From NCBI RefSeq assembly GCF_003347605.1, contig NZ_QDFZ01000005.1, positions 1 to 64,000 on the forward strand: DNA of 64,000 nt, read 5' to 3'. Below the pieces are notes generated by a model. The model was not told the origin of the DNA. It saw nothing but the letters and a program-made list of their open reading frames with translations, and ran no database searches. Shown piece by piece: positions 49,674-59,060 of the stretch. Each line of letters begins with the position of its first letter. Within the stretch, counting starts at the first letter, position 1. The translations under genes were made by a program, and so were the position numbers. Source of the stretch: Chryseobacterium sp. KLBC 52 (GTDB lineage Bacteria; Bacteroidota; Bacteroidia; Flavobacteriales; Weeksellaceae).

Positions 49674-50495
49674 TTAGGATTTAAAAAACTCCAGAAGATC
49701 TCTGTTAATGGTTTCAGCCTCTGTTGTCGGCATTCCGTGAGGGAATCCAGGATAAGAAATCAGTTTTCCGTTTTTAAGAAGAGTAGCGGCAACCTTACCT
49801 GTTGTTTCAAAAGGAACAATCTGATCATCTTCACCGTGCATTACCAATACAGGAACATCTACACTCTTAAGATCCTCCGTAAAATCTGTCTCAGAGAATG
49901 CTTTCACACAATCATAATGTGCTTTGATAGAGCCGTTCATTCCCTGTCTCCACCAGTTTCTCTGGATTCCTTCTGAAACTTTAGCTCCTTCTCTGTTGTA
50001 CCCATAAAAAGGGAAGGTAATATCGATGAAGAATTGCTGTCTGTGTTTTGCAGTATTGTTCCGGATATCATCAAAAACAGAGATGGGAACTCCATCCGGG
50101 TTGTTCTCATTCTGAACCATAATAGGTGTCACTGCACTTACCAGAACGGCTTTTGCCACTCTTCCGTTACCGTGTTTTGCTACATATCGGATCACTTCGC
50201 CGCCGCCTGTAGAATGTCCTACATGGATCACATCTTTTAAGCCCAAAGCTTCAACAATTTCTGCCACATCAGATGCATAGGTATCCATATCATGCCCGTA
50301 AGGCGTCTGTTCAGATCTTCCGTGTCCTCTTCTGTCATGAGCAATTACTCTGTAGCCTTGTTCTAAAAAGAAGAACATTTGCGCGTCCCAGTCATCACTC
50401 GATAATGGCCATCCATGGTGAAAGAAAACCGGTTGTCCTTTTCCCCAATCTTTGTAATAAATTTCTGTTCCGTCCTTTAATGTAAGTGTACTCAT
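49674..50495 (-). CDS. alpha/beta hydrolase, non-haem chloroperoxidase/arylesterase type (paralog)
   Basis: A 273-aa protein of exactly the same length as the hydrolase at 12229 and very similar throughout. Catalytic residues are Ser in GHSTGGGEVIRY, Asp in HGEDDQIVPFE and His in GFPHGMP; FHHGWPLSSDDWDAQM is the oxyanion region. Unlike its paralog it is a single gene with its own promoter (50546). It is the first accessory gene interrupting the infC to rpmI order. Confidence 0.92.
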   Translation of the reverse strand: MSTLTLKDGTEIYYKDWGKGQPVFFHHGWPLSSDDWDAQMFFFLEQGYRVIAHDRRGHGRSEQTPYGHDMDTYASDVAEIVEALGLKDVIHVGHSTGGGEVIRYVAKHGNGRVAKAVLVSAVTPIMVQNENNPDGVPISVFDDIRNNTAKHRQQFFIDITFPFYGYNREGAKVSEGIQRNWWRQGMNGSIKAHYDCVKAFSETDFTEDLKSVDVPVLVMHGEDDQIVPFETTGKVAATLLKNGKLISYPGFPHGMPTTEAETINRDLLEFFKS

Positions 50496-50545
50496 TGTTT
50501 CTTTTTTTAATAATTAATAAATAGTGGATTTGATTTTTATACTCA

Positions 50546-50571
50546 CAAATGTAGATAGAAAATCTTCACAA
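50546..50571 (-). promoter_or_regulatory. promoter of the hydrolase paralog
   Basis: On the minus strand TTG (plus 50569-50571) and TACATTTG (plus 50546-50553) are separated by 15 bp, slightly shorter than the usual spacing. The leader to the start codon is about 45 nt. Confidence 0.5.
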
Positions 50572-50814
50572 TGTCTTGATCTGAGATAATAATTAATTAA
50601 AAATTTACAAACAATAATAATATATAAATAATATTTTAAAAAAAACAGATTGAAAATCTTTATATTATGAATGGAATCAGCCAAAAATTCAAAAATTAAT
50701 TTTACGTAGCATCTGAAAAAATCTTCTTACTATCAAATATAGCTGATAATCGGGATTGCCATATTTTCAGATTCTCTCTACTATTGATGATGAATACAAT
50801 ATATAAATTAAATT

Positions 50815-51057
50815 ATGCTTTCATCTGCAGATTTACACCTTGAAAGAGCATTATTCCTTGCTGTCTTCATTATATTTTTGGGAGTCGGGTTTTTGTGCAC
50901 ATTGATTACTTTTATCATCAATTTTCTGCAAAAGAAGGAGAAGAATGGTAAGTATTATCTTCTTCTATTTACTATTTCTGGACTTCTTGGAGTAGTTTTA
51001 ACTGCATTTTATGTTTACATGATATTATTCGAGCAGGCCCAAACCTATAGGCCTTAA
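50815..51057 (+). CDS. small membrane protein, 80 aa
   Basis: Not recognised. Two hydrophobic helices (about residues 12-36, ALFLAVFIIFLGVGFLCTLI, and 48-70, YLLLFTISGLLGVVLTAFYV) are joined by a Lys-rich loop (QKKEKNGK), which by the positive-inside rule would face the cytoplasm. It lacks a lipobox. Upstream 319 bp hold no clear promoter. Confidence 0.6.
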   Translation: MLSSADLHLERALFLAVFIIFLGVGFLCTLITFIINFLQKKEKNGKYYLLLFTISGLLGVVLTAFYVYMILFEQAQTYRP

Positions 51058-51454
51058 AAGAAAATGTGATGCTGTATATCTTCAAAAGAGAGGGGTGTAA
51101 AAACCCCTGTTATCAGGGATGTTTTTATAGTATCTCTATTTTTATCTTTGGCTCATCAATTTACTGAAGATACAAAGGTTGAAATCTTTCATTGATCACT
51201 TTTATAGCTTTCTTTTTCACACCCAATTCAATGATAAATCCTTATTTCGAGCTAACACAACATTAAAAACATGGGTAAAAACAATAACAAACTAGAATTG
51301 AGTGAAGAAGAAGCTGTGAAAGTATGAGGCCAAACTTATTTTATAATGAAAAAGTAAATCAGACAACAGCACTGATAAAAATATGTTGGGAATCAATAAT
51401 ACAGATTCAAAATGAATTAGAAGCTATTTACTTATATTTACGTCCTTTACTATA
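51058..51454 (+). other. gap with a weak terminator and a short ORF
   Basis: CCCTG (51105-51109) pairs with CAGGG (51114-51118), followed by TGTTTTT, a weak terminator for the 80-aa gene. A short ORF at 51271-51327 encodes MGKNNNKLELSEEEAVKV (18 residues); it has no recognised match, and the region after it has no related frame. Nothing else was found. Confidence 0.35.
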
Positions 51455-53689
51455 ATGCAACTTAATAAAGATAAGGGTTTGGTATACAAGGTATTATTTA
51501 TATTGACTTTATTGGTTTGTCCGCTTTTTACTCAGGCACAGGAGGTTTTGAACAGATTGGAAAGAGAATACAGCCATGCTTCAAACAATACGGCAGAGCA
51601 GCTGAATCTTGCTCCTAAATACGCTACTGCTTTATTTTTCCATAATCTTAAATCTAAATCTTACCAGATTTTAAATACCAACATTTCCATCGCCGCAAAA
51701 CAGACCGATGGAAAATATGCTGCTATCTTATATGCCGTTCAGGCGATGAATTATCGCCTTGATAACAAAACAGCTGAATCTTTAAAAAGCCTGGATATGG
51801 CAAAGGCCTACAGCTTAAAAACGAATAGCAATGAAGCAAAAGGTTACTTTTACTACGCAAAAGGCTGGATTCTTACAAGGGATAATAAAACAACAGATGC
51901 TGTTGCAGCCTACTTAAAAGCGATTGAATATTATGAAAACTCGCCAACAACTTCCACACTATATGGAAGATTGGGTAATACGGCCAAGGAATTATCTGCC
52001 ATTTATTCTGACCTGAATGAATATCAGCTGGAAGAAAAATACAGCAAACAATTTCTATTGTTAGCTTCCAAACAAAATGATCCCAATCTTATCTTTGATG
52101 CTTACATGCGGATGGGGTACGTATATGAACAAAAATATACACAAGATCCATCTAATACAGTGTTTAGGAATAAAACAGAACAATATTATTTACAGGCTAT
52201 TGCTACTTTTAATAAAAATAAAGATGCGATGCTTAGCAGAAACAGCCTTTCATATGCTGCCATCAATTTAGCGAATTTATATACTGAGTTTGACAGCAAT
52301 AAGGCAATGCAATATGCCCAGTTGGCGAATAAGGTGAGTCTGGAAATTGGTGATGCTATTCACATTGCTTCGTCATTTGGGATTTTAGCAGAATTGGCAT
52401 TGCAGGATAAAAATTATGATTTAGCCAAGTCCTACTTTCTGAAAGCTTCTATGGAAATTGGAAAAAGCCCGGTGAGAAATCATATGATAGAATTGTCTAT
52501 CCTTGAATCTTTATCCAGAATCAGTGAAGAACAGGGTAATTACAAAGAAGCGCTCACGTATTATAAAGGGTATTTAGATAAATATAAAAGCGTTTATGAT
52601 CAGGAAAAACTGGATATTACCAAAAGATTGGAATCTCAGTTTGATAAAGAACGACAGGAGCAGAAGTACATCAAGTTACAGCTGGAAAGTGACAAGAAAG
52701 CACAGGAAATTAAGTTGATTAATATTTTGCGTGCACAGCGTGAACAGGTGTACAACAATTTAAAACTGGTAGAAGAAAACCAGCGCGAAAGGCTGAAGTT
52801 CTCAGAACTTGAGTCAGAAAAAAAAGAACAGCAGCTTCGCCTGGCAAAGTTGGAAACCCAACAGAAAAATAATGATATTGGTAACTACAAAAAGCTGTTG
52901 GCCTTCAAAGAGAAGATCAATACCTATTACATCTTTTTTATTATTTTCTTTATCGTTTTAATCTTGTTACTGCTTTATGCCTATAAACAACGTGCAAAGT
53001 CTATTAAGCGAAGAGACGAACTGCATGCTTTAGCCTTGGAACAGGAGAAACAGAACTCCAAAATTTCTACCCTTACCGCATTGCTTAAAGGGCAGGAGCA
53101 GGAGCGTGGCCGGCTGGCCCGTGATCTCCACGACGGGCTGGGAGGTTTGCTTTCCGGAACTAAGCATCAACTTTCTTATTTAAATCCTCAGCAATCAGAA
53201 AATATTGAAGAAGGAATTTCAAAATCAATTGAACAGATTGATGGGGCGGTAGAAGAGTTGAGAAGGGTGGCACATAACTTAATGCCCGATTTATTATCAA
53301 AATACGGACTGGAAGTCGCTATTCAGGAGTTTGCTTCCCGAATTTCCAACAATGCATTGGAAATCCATACCGAGTTTATCAATTACAGCAATTCCTTATC
53401 GAAAGAAAAGCAATTGATTATTTACAGGATTATTCAGGAATTGGTCAACAATGCCATAAAACATGCCGATACTTCCGAAATTATTGTTCAGATAAGCGAA
53501 GAGGAAAACCTATTGAATCTCACAGTAGAGGATAATGGTAAAGGTTTCGATCATACCAACTTAGACGTTAGAAAAACGGCAGGTTTTCACAATATAGAAC
53601 TCAGGGTCCAATTTTTAAAAGGAACGATGAATATCACCTCCGAATTAAATATTGGCACCAGTATAGAACTTCAAATCCCTATTCATTAA
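51455..53689 (+). CDS. TPR-containing sensor histidine kinase (NarX/HisKA_3 type)
   Basis: A 744-aa kinase. A signal/anchor segment at 1-29 is followed by a periplasmic TPR array (about 50-400, several 34-residue helical pairs such as AKGYFYYAKGWILTRDNKT and SIFGILAELAL-like units), a coiled coil (about 400-480, rich in KERQEQKYIKLQLE-type heptads), a membrane helix at about 488-510 and a HisKA_3 domain with the phosphoacceptor His in GRLARDLHDGLGGLLSG. The ATPase has NNAIKHADTSE and VEDNGKGFDHT. It is 2 bp from the response regulator gene. TPR-type sensors of this build are common in Bacteroidetes; the signal is unknown. Confidence 0.93.
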   Translation: MQLNKDKGLVYKVLFILTLLVCPLFTQAQEVLNRLEREYSHASNNTAEQLNLAPKYATALFFHNLKSKSYQILNTNISIAAKQTDGKYAAILYAVQAMNYRLDNKTAESLKSLDMAKAYSLKTNSNEAKGYFYYAKGWILTRDNKTTDAVAAYLKAIEYYENSPTTSTLYGRLGNTAKELSAIYSDLNEYQLEEKYSKQFLLLASKQNDPNLIFDAYMRMGYVYEQKYTQDPSNTVFRNKTEQYYLQAIATFNKNKDAMLSRNSLSYAAINLANLYTEFDSNKAMQYAQLANKVSLEIGDAIHIASSFGILAELALQDKNYDLAKSYFLKASMEIGKSPVRNHMIELSILESLSRISEEQGNYKEALTYYKGYLDKYKSVYDQEKLDITKRLESQFDKERQEQKYIKLQLESDKKAQEIKLINILRAQREQVYNNLKLVEENQRERLKFSELESEKKEQQLRLAKLETQQKNNDIGNYKKLLAFKEKINTYYIFFIIFFIVLILLLLYAYKQRAKSIKRRDELHALALEQEKQNSKISTLTALLKGQEQERGRLARDLHDGLGGLLSGTKHQLSYLNPQQSENIEEGISKSIEQIDGAVEELRRVAHNLMPDLLSKYGLEVAIQEFASRISNNALEIHTEFINYSNSLSKEKQLIIYRIIQELVNNAIKHADTSEIIVQISEEENLLNLTVEDNGKGFDHTNLDVRKTAGFHNIELRVQFLKGTMNITSELNIGTSIELQIPIH

Positions 53690-53691
53690 AC

Positions 53692-54321
53692 ATGATAAAA
53701 GTAGCCATAACAGACGATCATCCGCTTCTATTGGAAGGACTTAAAAATATTTTAGGAAACAGCGAAACAATAGATGTTGTTGATTGTTTCAAAAACGTTC
53801 AAGAAATGAATGCAGGTCTTGCCAAACATGCAGTTGATATTCTGTTGCTTGATATCAATCTGGTTGATACCAACAGTATTGAACTCATCAAGCCTTTAAA
53901 GAAAAAGTACAATGACCTTCAGATTATTATCCTTAGTGTCCATAATGAACTGCCTGTAATTAACAGTACTCTGGCTGAAGGGGCTTTAGGATACATTCAA
54001 AAAAATGCTTCAGTTTCCGAAATTATTGAAGGAATTAATGCTGTATACAGCGGTAACAGGTTTTTATGCTCTCAGACAAAGTCTGTTTTGGAGAAAAAAT
54101 CGACTGACGGATTGAGTCAGGTTCCGAAACTCACCCGAAGGGAAAAGGAAATTCTGGGGGAAGCAGCAAAAGGACTTACCACCAATCAAATGGCGGAAAA
54201 GCTTTTTATAAGTCCGCACACCGTAGAAAGCCATCGAAAGAATCTTATTGAAAAATTTCAGACATCCAACCTGAGTTCAGCTATAAAGTTAGCCATAGAA
54301 TACGGTTTGATTATCGAATAA
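53692..54321 (+). CDS. NarL/LuxR-family response regulator
   Basis: A 209-aa regulator. The receiver domain has acidic residues in TDDHPLLLEGL, phosphoacceptor Asp in DILLLDINLVD and the Lys in GYIQKNAS. The LuxR-type HTH covers about 145-205: LTRREKEILGEAAKGLTTNQMAEKLFISPHTVESHRKNL, given as LTRREKEILGEAAKG and ISPHTVESHRKNL. It is the cognate partner of the TPR kinase, from which it is separated by 2 bp. Confidence 0.95.
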   Translation: MIKVAITDDHPLLLEGLKNILGNSETIDVVDCFKNVQEMNAGLAKHAVDILLLDINLVDTNSIELIKPLKKKYNDLQIIILSVHNELPVINSTLAEGALGYIQKNASVSEIIEGINAVYSGNRFLCSQTKSVLEKKSTDGLSQVPKLTRREKEILGEAAKGLTTNQMAEKLFISPHTVESHRKNLIEKFQTSNLSSAIKLAIEYGLIIE

Positions 54322-54334
54322 AATATTCATCTAC

Positions 54335-54373
54335 AAAAAAGGCCTGCTTACATCGTAAAAGCAGACCTTTTTC
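54335..54373. terminator. terminator after the two-component operon
   Basis: AAAAAAGG-C-CTGCTT pairs with AAGCAG-A-CCTTTTT with one mismatch; the hairpin lies between convergent genes and has A and T flanks suitable for both strands. Confidence 0.75.
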
Positions 54374-54403
54374 TTATATAATCAAATAATCGGTGTGTTT
54401 GTT

Positions 54404-54970
54404 TTAATCTTTGAATTTCAACGCAGCCTGAAACAGGTTTTTCTTTCCTGTTAAATCATATTCGTCGTTATATTCAGGCTGATACATCAGGATGAAAACT
54501 CTGCCGTCAAAATCTTTTAAATTGATAGGCTGGTCTGCCATGATATCATAAAACCTTGTTATAGTACGTGTGGCAGTCCATTGCTTTGTATTACCTTTAG
54601 GATTTTTATCAAATCTGTGATCTTTCGCATCCGTATAATACCAATAAGAAGGAGCAGAATCCATCAGAAACATTTCTTTGTCCTTGTTATAAAGTTCCTC
54701 CGCCATCCCTGTATTCTGAAACCATGGAACTTCAGTATTTAAAACACCCAAAGCTGCACCATAGATCTCTTTATTTGTTGTAGCGCCCACTAGAAAACCT
54801 TCCAGATCGGCAGAAGTAATTTCAAACAGGAAAGGCGATTTTTTCAGTTCATAGACTTCATTTACCGGCTGTACCACTTTTCCGTCCTGTTTAATAACTA
54901 CTTTTAGCGATTGTGCAAAAGTCATAAGATTTAATAGACAAAAAAGGACGGTCAAACTTAATTTTTTCAT
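54404..54970 (-). CDS. secreted hypothetical protein, 188 aa
   Basis: A signal peptide (MKKLSLTVLFCLLNLMTFAQ) precedes a mature protein of unknown family. Tyr/Trp-rich stretches (MDSAPSYWYYTDAKDHRFD, KQWTATRTITRFYDIM) and a C-terminal DFDGRVFILMYQPEYNDEYDL suggest a compact beta-sandwich. No lipobox and no sorting domain, so it is probably periplasmic. It is a single gene with a -7 box (TATCTTTG, plus 54994-55001). Confidence 0.7.
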   Translation of the reverse strand: MKKLSLTVLFCLLNLMTFAQSLKVVIKQDGKVVQPVNEVYELKKSPFLFEITSADLEGFLVGATTNKEIYGAALGVLNTEVPWFQNTGMAEELYNKDKEMFLMDSAPSYWYYTDAKDHRFDKNPKGNTKQWTATRTITRFYDIMADQPINLKDFDGRVFILMYQPEYNDEYDLTGKKNLFQAALKFKD

Positions 54971-54993
54971 TGTATCTCTTTAAATAATTGCAG

Positions 54994-55001
54994 CAAAGAT
55001 A
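54994..55001 (-). promoter_or_regulatory. -7 element of the 188-aa secreted protein gene
   Basis: TATCTTTG on the minus strand ends 23 bp before the start codon at 54970. Confidence 0.45.
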
Positions 55002-55078
55002 TTAGACTTTATTTCCCTGTACACTCGCTGATTTCAGGGGTTTTTATTATTGAAATTGTTAAAATTTTTATCTAATAA

Positions 55079-55195
55079 AACCATTAGGAAGAGCTTAAGA
55101 AATAAAGTATAGTTAAGATGAATCATTCTTATCTTTTAAGCGTAAAGCGAAGCTTATCTTAATATTCTCAACATCTTAATGCGATCTTAATGTTT
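55079..55195. repeat. diverged copy of the CTTAATGGTT repeat family
   Basis: The left end AACCATTAGGAAGAGCTTAAGA and right end ATCTTAATGCGATCTTAATGTTTC correspond to the AACCATTAAG/CTTAATGGTT ends of the element at 38151, each with one or two changes; written in part: AACCATTAGGAAG and GATCTTAATGTTT. The interior again carries TTAAGA/TCTTAA words and a central AAGCGAAGCTT core. No ORF. Confidence 0.6.
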
Positions 55196-55278
55196 CAAAA
55201 TATAAAAGTTTACACAAGTTCATCCCTTTACATGTAAAGTGTATTTCCATTAAGGTCCTAATGCTCTCAGTTTTCTTA

Positions 55279-56352
55279 CTAAAACAGATCAGCCTTCAAC
55301 TGGATTTTTATATAAGCCGTTTTCTGCTTTTTACCATTGCCAGAAGCTGAATTAAGAGGGTAGACTTCTGCATAAAAGGTATCGTTATCGGTCCAGAATG
55401 CTTTCTTTTCATCTGCTATTTTGAATTTGGTGAAATTCACATACAAAAGATTATCCTGTTTCTTTGTTTGTGGAAAATATTTAGAGATAATAAAATTGCT
55501 GCCCACATCATTATTCGATGAAATGCAGGTAACCCAGCTCTTGGTTGGGAGAATTTGTGGATAACCATCTGTACCCAATTCAAACAAAACTGCATTTTTT
55601 ATATTGTAAAAAGAATAGTAAGAATCTGCCACTTCATCAGAATTTTCTTTGAAAACTTCCAGGTTTAGGTAAGGTGATCTTCCTACATATTCATTAGCAA
55701 GCGGTCCGGTTTCTGTAGATATATTTTCATGCTGGGTAATCACTTCTTCTCTGCCATTTTCTTTATATACCCAGTTATCATCCTGTAGTTTCATATTCGG
55801 ATTTCTCACTAATGTTTCATTGATTTTGGCTTTGGAGTTGGCCTTAAATTCCTGTTCTGAAATCTCAATAATTGTTCCGTATTTACTGAAAGACTTATTC
55901 TTAAAATCATCAGATTGTTTAAATGTGCTGCTTCTGATCTCATAAAGATCCACACCATTTAAAGTTAATGTAAATGACGGAGTGAATTCGGATTTCAAGA
56001 CAAAAGCTTCAATGCTGTTCGAAATATTATTATTAATGCTGTAATGAATAGAGTAGAAGTCCTCAAATTCTTCGAATCCGTAATAATTATCCAGCTTATT
56101 ATAAGCGATTTTCAGATGAGCAGCCTCTTTATTCGCCGTTACAAAAAACTGTACAGAATCCAGCGTGGTAAATAATTGAAACGGTACCTCCTGTACATTA
56201 TCTACCCCTTTGATTTTTTTGAAGTCGGCGAATGTAACGACTTTTTGCTTAACTTCAGTTTTTGCTGTTTTAGTTTCTGATGTTTTATTCTGTTGATTGC
56301 ATCCCACAAAAACAACCATACATGATATAAAAATTTGATTAAGTATTTTCAT
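55279..56352 (-). CDS. lipoprotein of unknown function, 357 aa
   Basis: A type II signal peptide with lipobox FVGC (Cys18) followed by a polar linker (NQQNKTSETKTAKTEVKQK). The mature part is beta-rich with no motif I recognise; repeated aromatic/acidic stretches such as YGFEEFEDFYSIHYSINNN and KKAFWTDNDTFYAEVYPLN occur. No acidic export signal directly follows the Cys, so it is probably on the periplasmic side. It has a canonical promoter (56369-56399) and is a single-gene unit. Confidence 0.7.
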   Translation of the reverse strand: MKILNQIFISCMVVFVGCNQQNKTSETKTAKTEVKQKVVTFADFKKIKGVDNVQEVPFQLFTTLDSVQFFVTANKEAAHLKIAYNKLDNYYGFEEFEDFYSIHYSINNNISNSIEAFVLKSEFTPSFTLTLNGVDLYEIRSSTFKQSDDFKNKSFSKYGTIIEISEQEFKANSKAKINETLVRNPNMKLQDDNWVYKENGREEVITQHENISTETGPLANEYVGRSPYLNLEVFKENSDEVADSYYSFYNIKNAVLFELGTDGYPQILPTKSWVTCISSNNDVGSNFIISKYFPQTKKQDNLLYVNFTKFKIADEKKAFWTDNDTFYAEVYPLNSASGNGKKQKTAYIKIQLKADLF

Positions 56353-56368
56353 TTTCTATATTTTTGGG

Positions 56369-56399
56369 CAAATGTATCAGTATTCAGATCAGAAGCCAA
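56369..56399 (-). promoter_or_regulatory. promoter of the 357-aa lipoprotein gene
   Basis: On the minus strand TTG (plus 56397-56399) and TACATTTG (plus 56369-56376) are 20 bp apart, a good consensus match; the -7 box ends 16 bp before the start codon. Confidence 0.65.
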
Positions 56400-56510
56400 C
56401 AAAACCGACTGATATAGGGAATAAATGGCTGAAAACAGGGATATATTGAGTACTGGATTTTGGAGAATTTTACCAAACGATAAATTAGATATTCTAAACT
56501 ATTTTAAAAA

Positions 56511-57071
56511 ATGAAAAACGTAATAACCAGCTTTTCAATTGTGATTACTTTATTAGCTTCGTGCTCACCGGCTACAGAAAAAAAAGGGAGTAAAGTTGAT
56601 TCTGTAAAGGTAACAGCAAAAGAGATTTCAACTCCTGATCCGGTAAAGAATGTGGCTGCAGTAGCAGAGATTCCGGGTGATTTTTCAACATTGGTTCCTA
56701 TTGATGTATTGAACAACAAAAGTACAGAGGTGTACGAGAAATATGGGATAGAATTTTCGGGTAACTGTTATTCATGCGATTTGGCAAGTTTATCAATAAC
56801 AAAGGAAAAAATAATTTGGACTAACGTCTGTGATGAAAAAGATACTTTTGAAATTGATGATTTTTCTTATACTATTGAAGGAAATAAAACGATCTTTAAA
56901 ACACTGGAAAGAACATATATTTTAACTCAAATAGATAAAGCACCTGTTTATGAGCTTAGCGTGGAAGGTAAAAAACTGGAATTAAAAAACAAAAGATTGT
57001 CGAAGTATTTTACAACCAAAAAAGCCCTGCCTCTTTTTGCTGAGCATGATTGTGGCGATTTTGAAGGGTAG
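56511..57071 (+). CDS. lipoprotein of unknown function, 186 aa
   Basis: Lipobox LASC (Cys18) is followed by a Lys/Pro-rich linker and a small domain from about residue 60 with NKSTEVYEKYGIEFSGNCYSCDLASLSI, given as STEVYEKYGIEFSGN and CYSCDLASL. Three more cysteines (CYSC, NVCDE) could form a disulfide or bind metal. No family recognised. It is followed by a strong hairpin terminator. Confidence 0.7.
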   Translation: MKNVITSFSIVITLLASCSPATEKKGSKVDSVKVTAKEISTPDPVKNVAAVAEIPGDFSTLVPIDVLNNKSTEVYEKYGIEFSGNCYSCDLASLSITKEKIIWTNVCDEKDTFEIDDFSYTIEGNKTIFKTLERTYILTQIDKAPVYELSVEGKKLELKNKRLSKYFTTKKALPLFAEHDCGDFEG

Positions 57072-57132
57072 AACTTTTCCATGAAAACGTACAAAATAAC
57101 CAGTCCTGAAATAGGTTGACTCGTGTAATATT

Positions 57133-57166
57133 AAAATCAGAGTAGAAAGTTTTCTATTCTGATTTT
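57133..57166. terminator. terminator, 16-bp stem
   Basis: AAAATCAGAGTAGAAA (57133-57148) pairs with TTTCTATTCTGATTTT (57151-57166) with one G-U pair and a 2-nt turn (the real loop will be larger). It ends the 186-aa lipoprotein transcript. Confidence 0.8.
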
Positions 57167-57177
57167 GTTTAAAACGG

Positions 57178-57208
57178 AAAAAGTCCTCTAAAATTTAGAG
57201 AACTTTTT
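57178..57208. terminator. second hairpin terminator, probably for the minus-strand gene
   Basis: AAAAAGT-C-CTCTAAA pairs with TTTAGAG-A-ACTTTTT with one mismatch around a one-base turn. A and T flanks allow use by either strand; the minus-strand gene at 57259 ends 50 bp away. Confidence 0.75.
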
Positions 57209-57258
57209 AATTGTATTCTGAAAATATCAAAGATGATAATATCCTTACTTTTGGATTA

Positions 57259-58830
57259 TCAGTTTTTAATAAACTTGGAATTATACGTTTCTTTTTTGTT
57301 TTTTACCTGAATAAGGTAGTTTCCATGTATCAGCTCAGAAACATCAATACCTTTTTTTCCATCTACATCATCTTTTGATAATATCAGTTGCCCGTTCGTA
57401 TCATAGATCGTTACTTTTCCTTCGGTATTGAATTTTAGAATATCCTTTACAGGATTAGGATAGAATAATAAATCATTTTGAGTAGGAGTACTTTCTTTAG
57501 TAGATAAATTGTTGAAATTATTTTTAAACTTCACGAGAGCCGTTTTAATAAATGAATTCGTTGCTGAATTTTTAAGATTTGCACTTACATAGATTTCTGT
57601 CATATCAGAATTAGTTCCGGCATCTACAAAAGTTTCAAAAGCTGTAGGGTCAATGTCATGTACAACATAGCCATTGGTTCCAAATGTACTATCTAATGTT
57701 CCATCGGTATTAAAACGCGCTAGTAGTATTTCCTTATCCTGAGTGGTTGTTGAATTTATGATATAGGTGGTGTTCCCTACCAATAAGATTTTGCCATCCG
57801 GCTGTATAAACATTTTTCGGAAATTAGTTTTATAGGCGGTTACAGATGAAAAAGCGGCAGAAACATCCAAATTTCCCGTAAAATTAGTATTGCCGAAAGA
57901 GTAGTCTAAATTTCCATACTTATCTGTTTTATAGATGCGGTAGTAGTACAATGACGCGCCACTGTTATAGGTATTATCCATAGCCATTAAATAAACATTA
58001 TCCTGTGTATCCAGCTGATAATCTACACCAGCATTGCTGCCACTATCTGAACCCTGAGAAGCATAAAAATTAAAATTGTTATCTTGAGAGCCCTGAGAAG
58101 AGTACTTGGCGATAAATGCCTTTGAGCCCTGTCTATGGCTGACACCTGAATTATTATTAATTTTATATAAGCCACCTCCCACAAAGTAACTTCCATCAGA
58201 CGCTTTAAGAATTTTTGCTGCACCTGTACCCATATGAACTCCTGTACTACCTGTTATTGCAGGAATATAGACTGGTGAAATCGAAAATCCTGAAGTACCC
58301 GTTTCATTTTTTAAAACCACTACACCACGGCCTCCCATATAATAACCATCACTTGCCAGAATAAAAAAAGAATTAGTGCTATTGCTGTTAGAAAGGTGAA
58401 TACGCGGGTTCTCTATACAAGGAGAGCATCCTGAATTATTAAAGTCAACACTATTATTCGTTGATGTACCAAAAGCAGTATCTACAGTGCCGTCTGAATT
58501 TAATCTTTTTACTCTGGTAGTATATAAGCTGTTGGCTTCCTGCGTTAATAACTTTCCATTAGAGTAGAGATATATACTGTTATAGGGGTTAGGATTTGAA
58601 AAAACACCCATGGTGCCAAAAGTAGGATCTAACGTACCGGTATTCATTAGTTTTTTTATTTGGTTATTAACCATCAAAAAAACTTTGCCATCAGTTGTAA
58701 CCTGGATATTCGGGGCTCCACTTGGTGCATCATAACGGACTCCGTTATTGCCAAAGTTTAGATCTACCTGCCCATTTTGTCCGTAGAATGAGCCCGCAGA
58801 AAAAAATGCTAGAAATAGTAAATGTCTCAT
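57259..58830 (-). CDS. secreted delta-60-repeat protein with T9SS C-terminal domain
   Basis: The start at 58830 gives the signal peptide MRHLLFLAFFSAGSFYGQ; the open frame extends 108 bp further but has no signal-like start there. The 523-aa protein is built of delta-60 repeats, beta-propeller-like units with the words DGKVFLMVNNQI, SDGTVDTAFGT, DGKILLVGNTTYI and NTDGTLDSTFGTNGYV. A type A sorting domain closes it (FYPNPVKDILKFNTEG ... GNYLIQVKNKKETYNSKFIKN). Exported by the type IX system; ligand or role unknown. Its -7 box (TATTTTTG) is at plus 58870-58877. Confidence 0.88.
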   Translation of the reverse strand: MRHLLFLAFFSAGSFYGQNGQVDLNFGNNGVRYDAPSGAPNIQVTTDGKVFLMVNNQIKKLMNTGTLDPTFGTMGVFSNPNPYNSIYLYSNGKLLTQEANSLYTTRVKRLNSDGTVDTAFGTSTNNSVDFNNSGCSPCIENPRIHLSNSNSTNSFFILASDGYYMGGRGVVVLKNETGTSGFSISPVYIPAITGSTGVHMGTGAAKILKASDGSYFVGGGLYKINNNSGVSHRQGSKAFIAKYSSQGSQDNNFNFYASQGSDSGSNAGVDYQLDTQDNVYLMAMDNTYNSGASLYYYRIYKTDKYGNLDYSFGNTNFTGNLDVSAAFSSVTAYKTNFRKMFIQPDGKILLVGNTTYIINSTTTQDKEILLARFNTDGTLDSTFGTNGYVVHDIDPTAFETFVDAGTNSDMTEIYVSANLKNSATNSFIKTALVKFKNNFNNLSTKESTPTQNDLLFYPNPVKDILKFNTEGKVTIYDTNGQLILSKDDVDGKKGIDVSELIHGNYLIQVKNKKETYNSKFIKN

Positions 58831-59028
58831 GACTATTATAAATTTAGTTTTCGGGTTATTAGTTGGGCGCAAAAATATGAATTTTTTTGAGTAAAATACT
58901 GACATTAAAGCAAGTATTTTCAAAAAAGCCAAAAACAATATTAAAGTTACTTTTTGAAGTGAAGTATACTTTTAATCCACATTGGCAAAAGCACAAATAA
59001 GATGTCAAACATTGTGAAATCAATACAT

Positions 59029-59060
59029 AAAAAAACCTCAAATTACTTTGAGGTTTTTTT
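59029..59060 (-). terminator. terminator of thrS-infC
   Basis: CCTCAAA (59036-59042) pairs with TTTGAGG (59047-59053); the A run 59029-59035 gives a T tail on the minus strand. It lies 20 bp past the infC stop, so infC is the last gene of its transcript here. Confidence 0.88.

Noticed and set aside
51271..51327. 18-residue ORF as a bacteriocin-type leader peptide
   Set aside because: No double-Gly motif, no maturation or export genes nearby, and no recognised relative.
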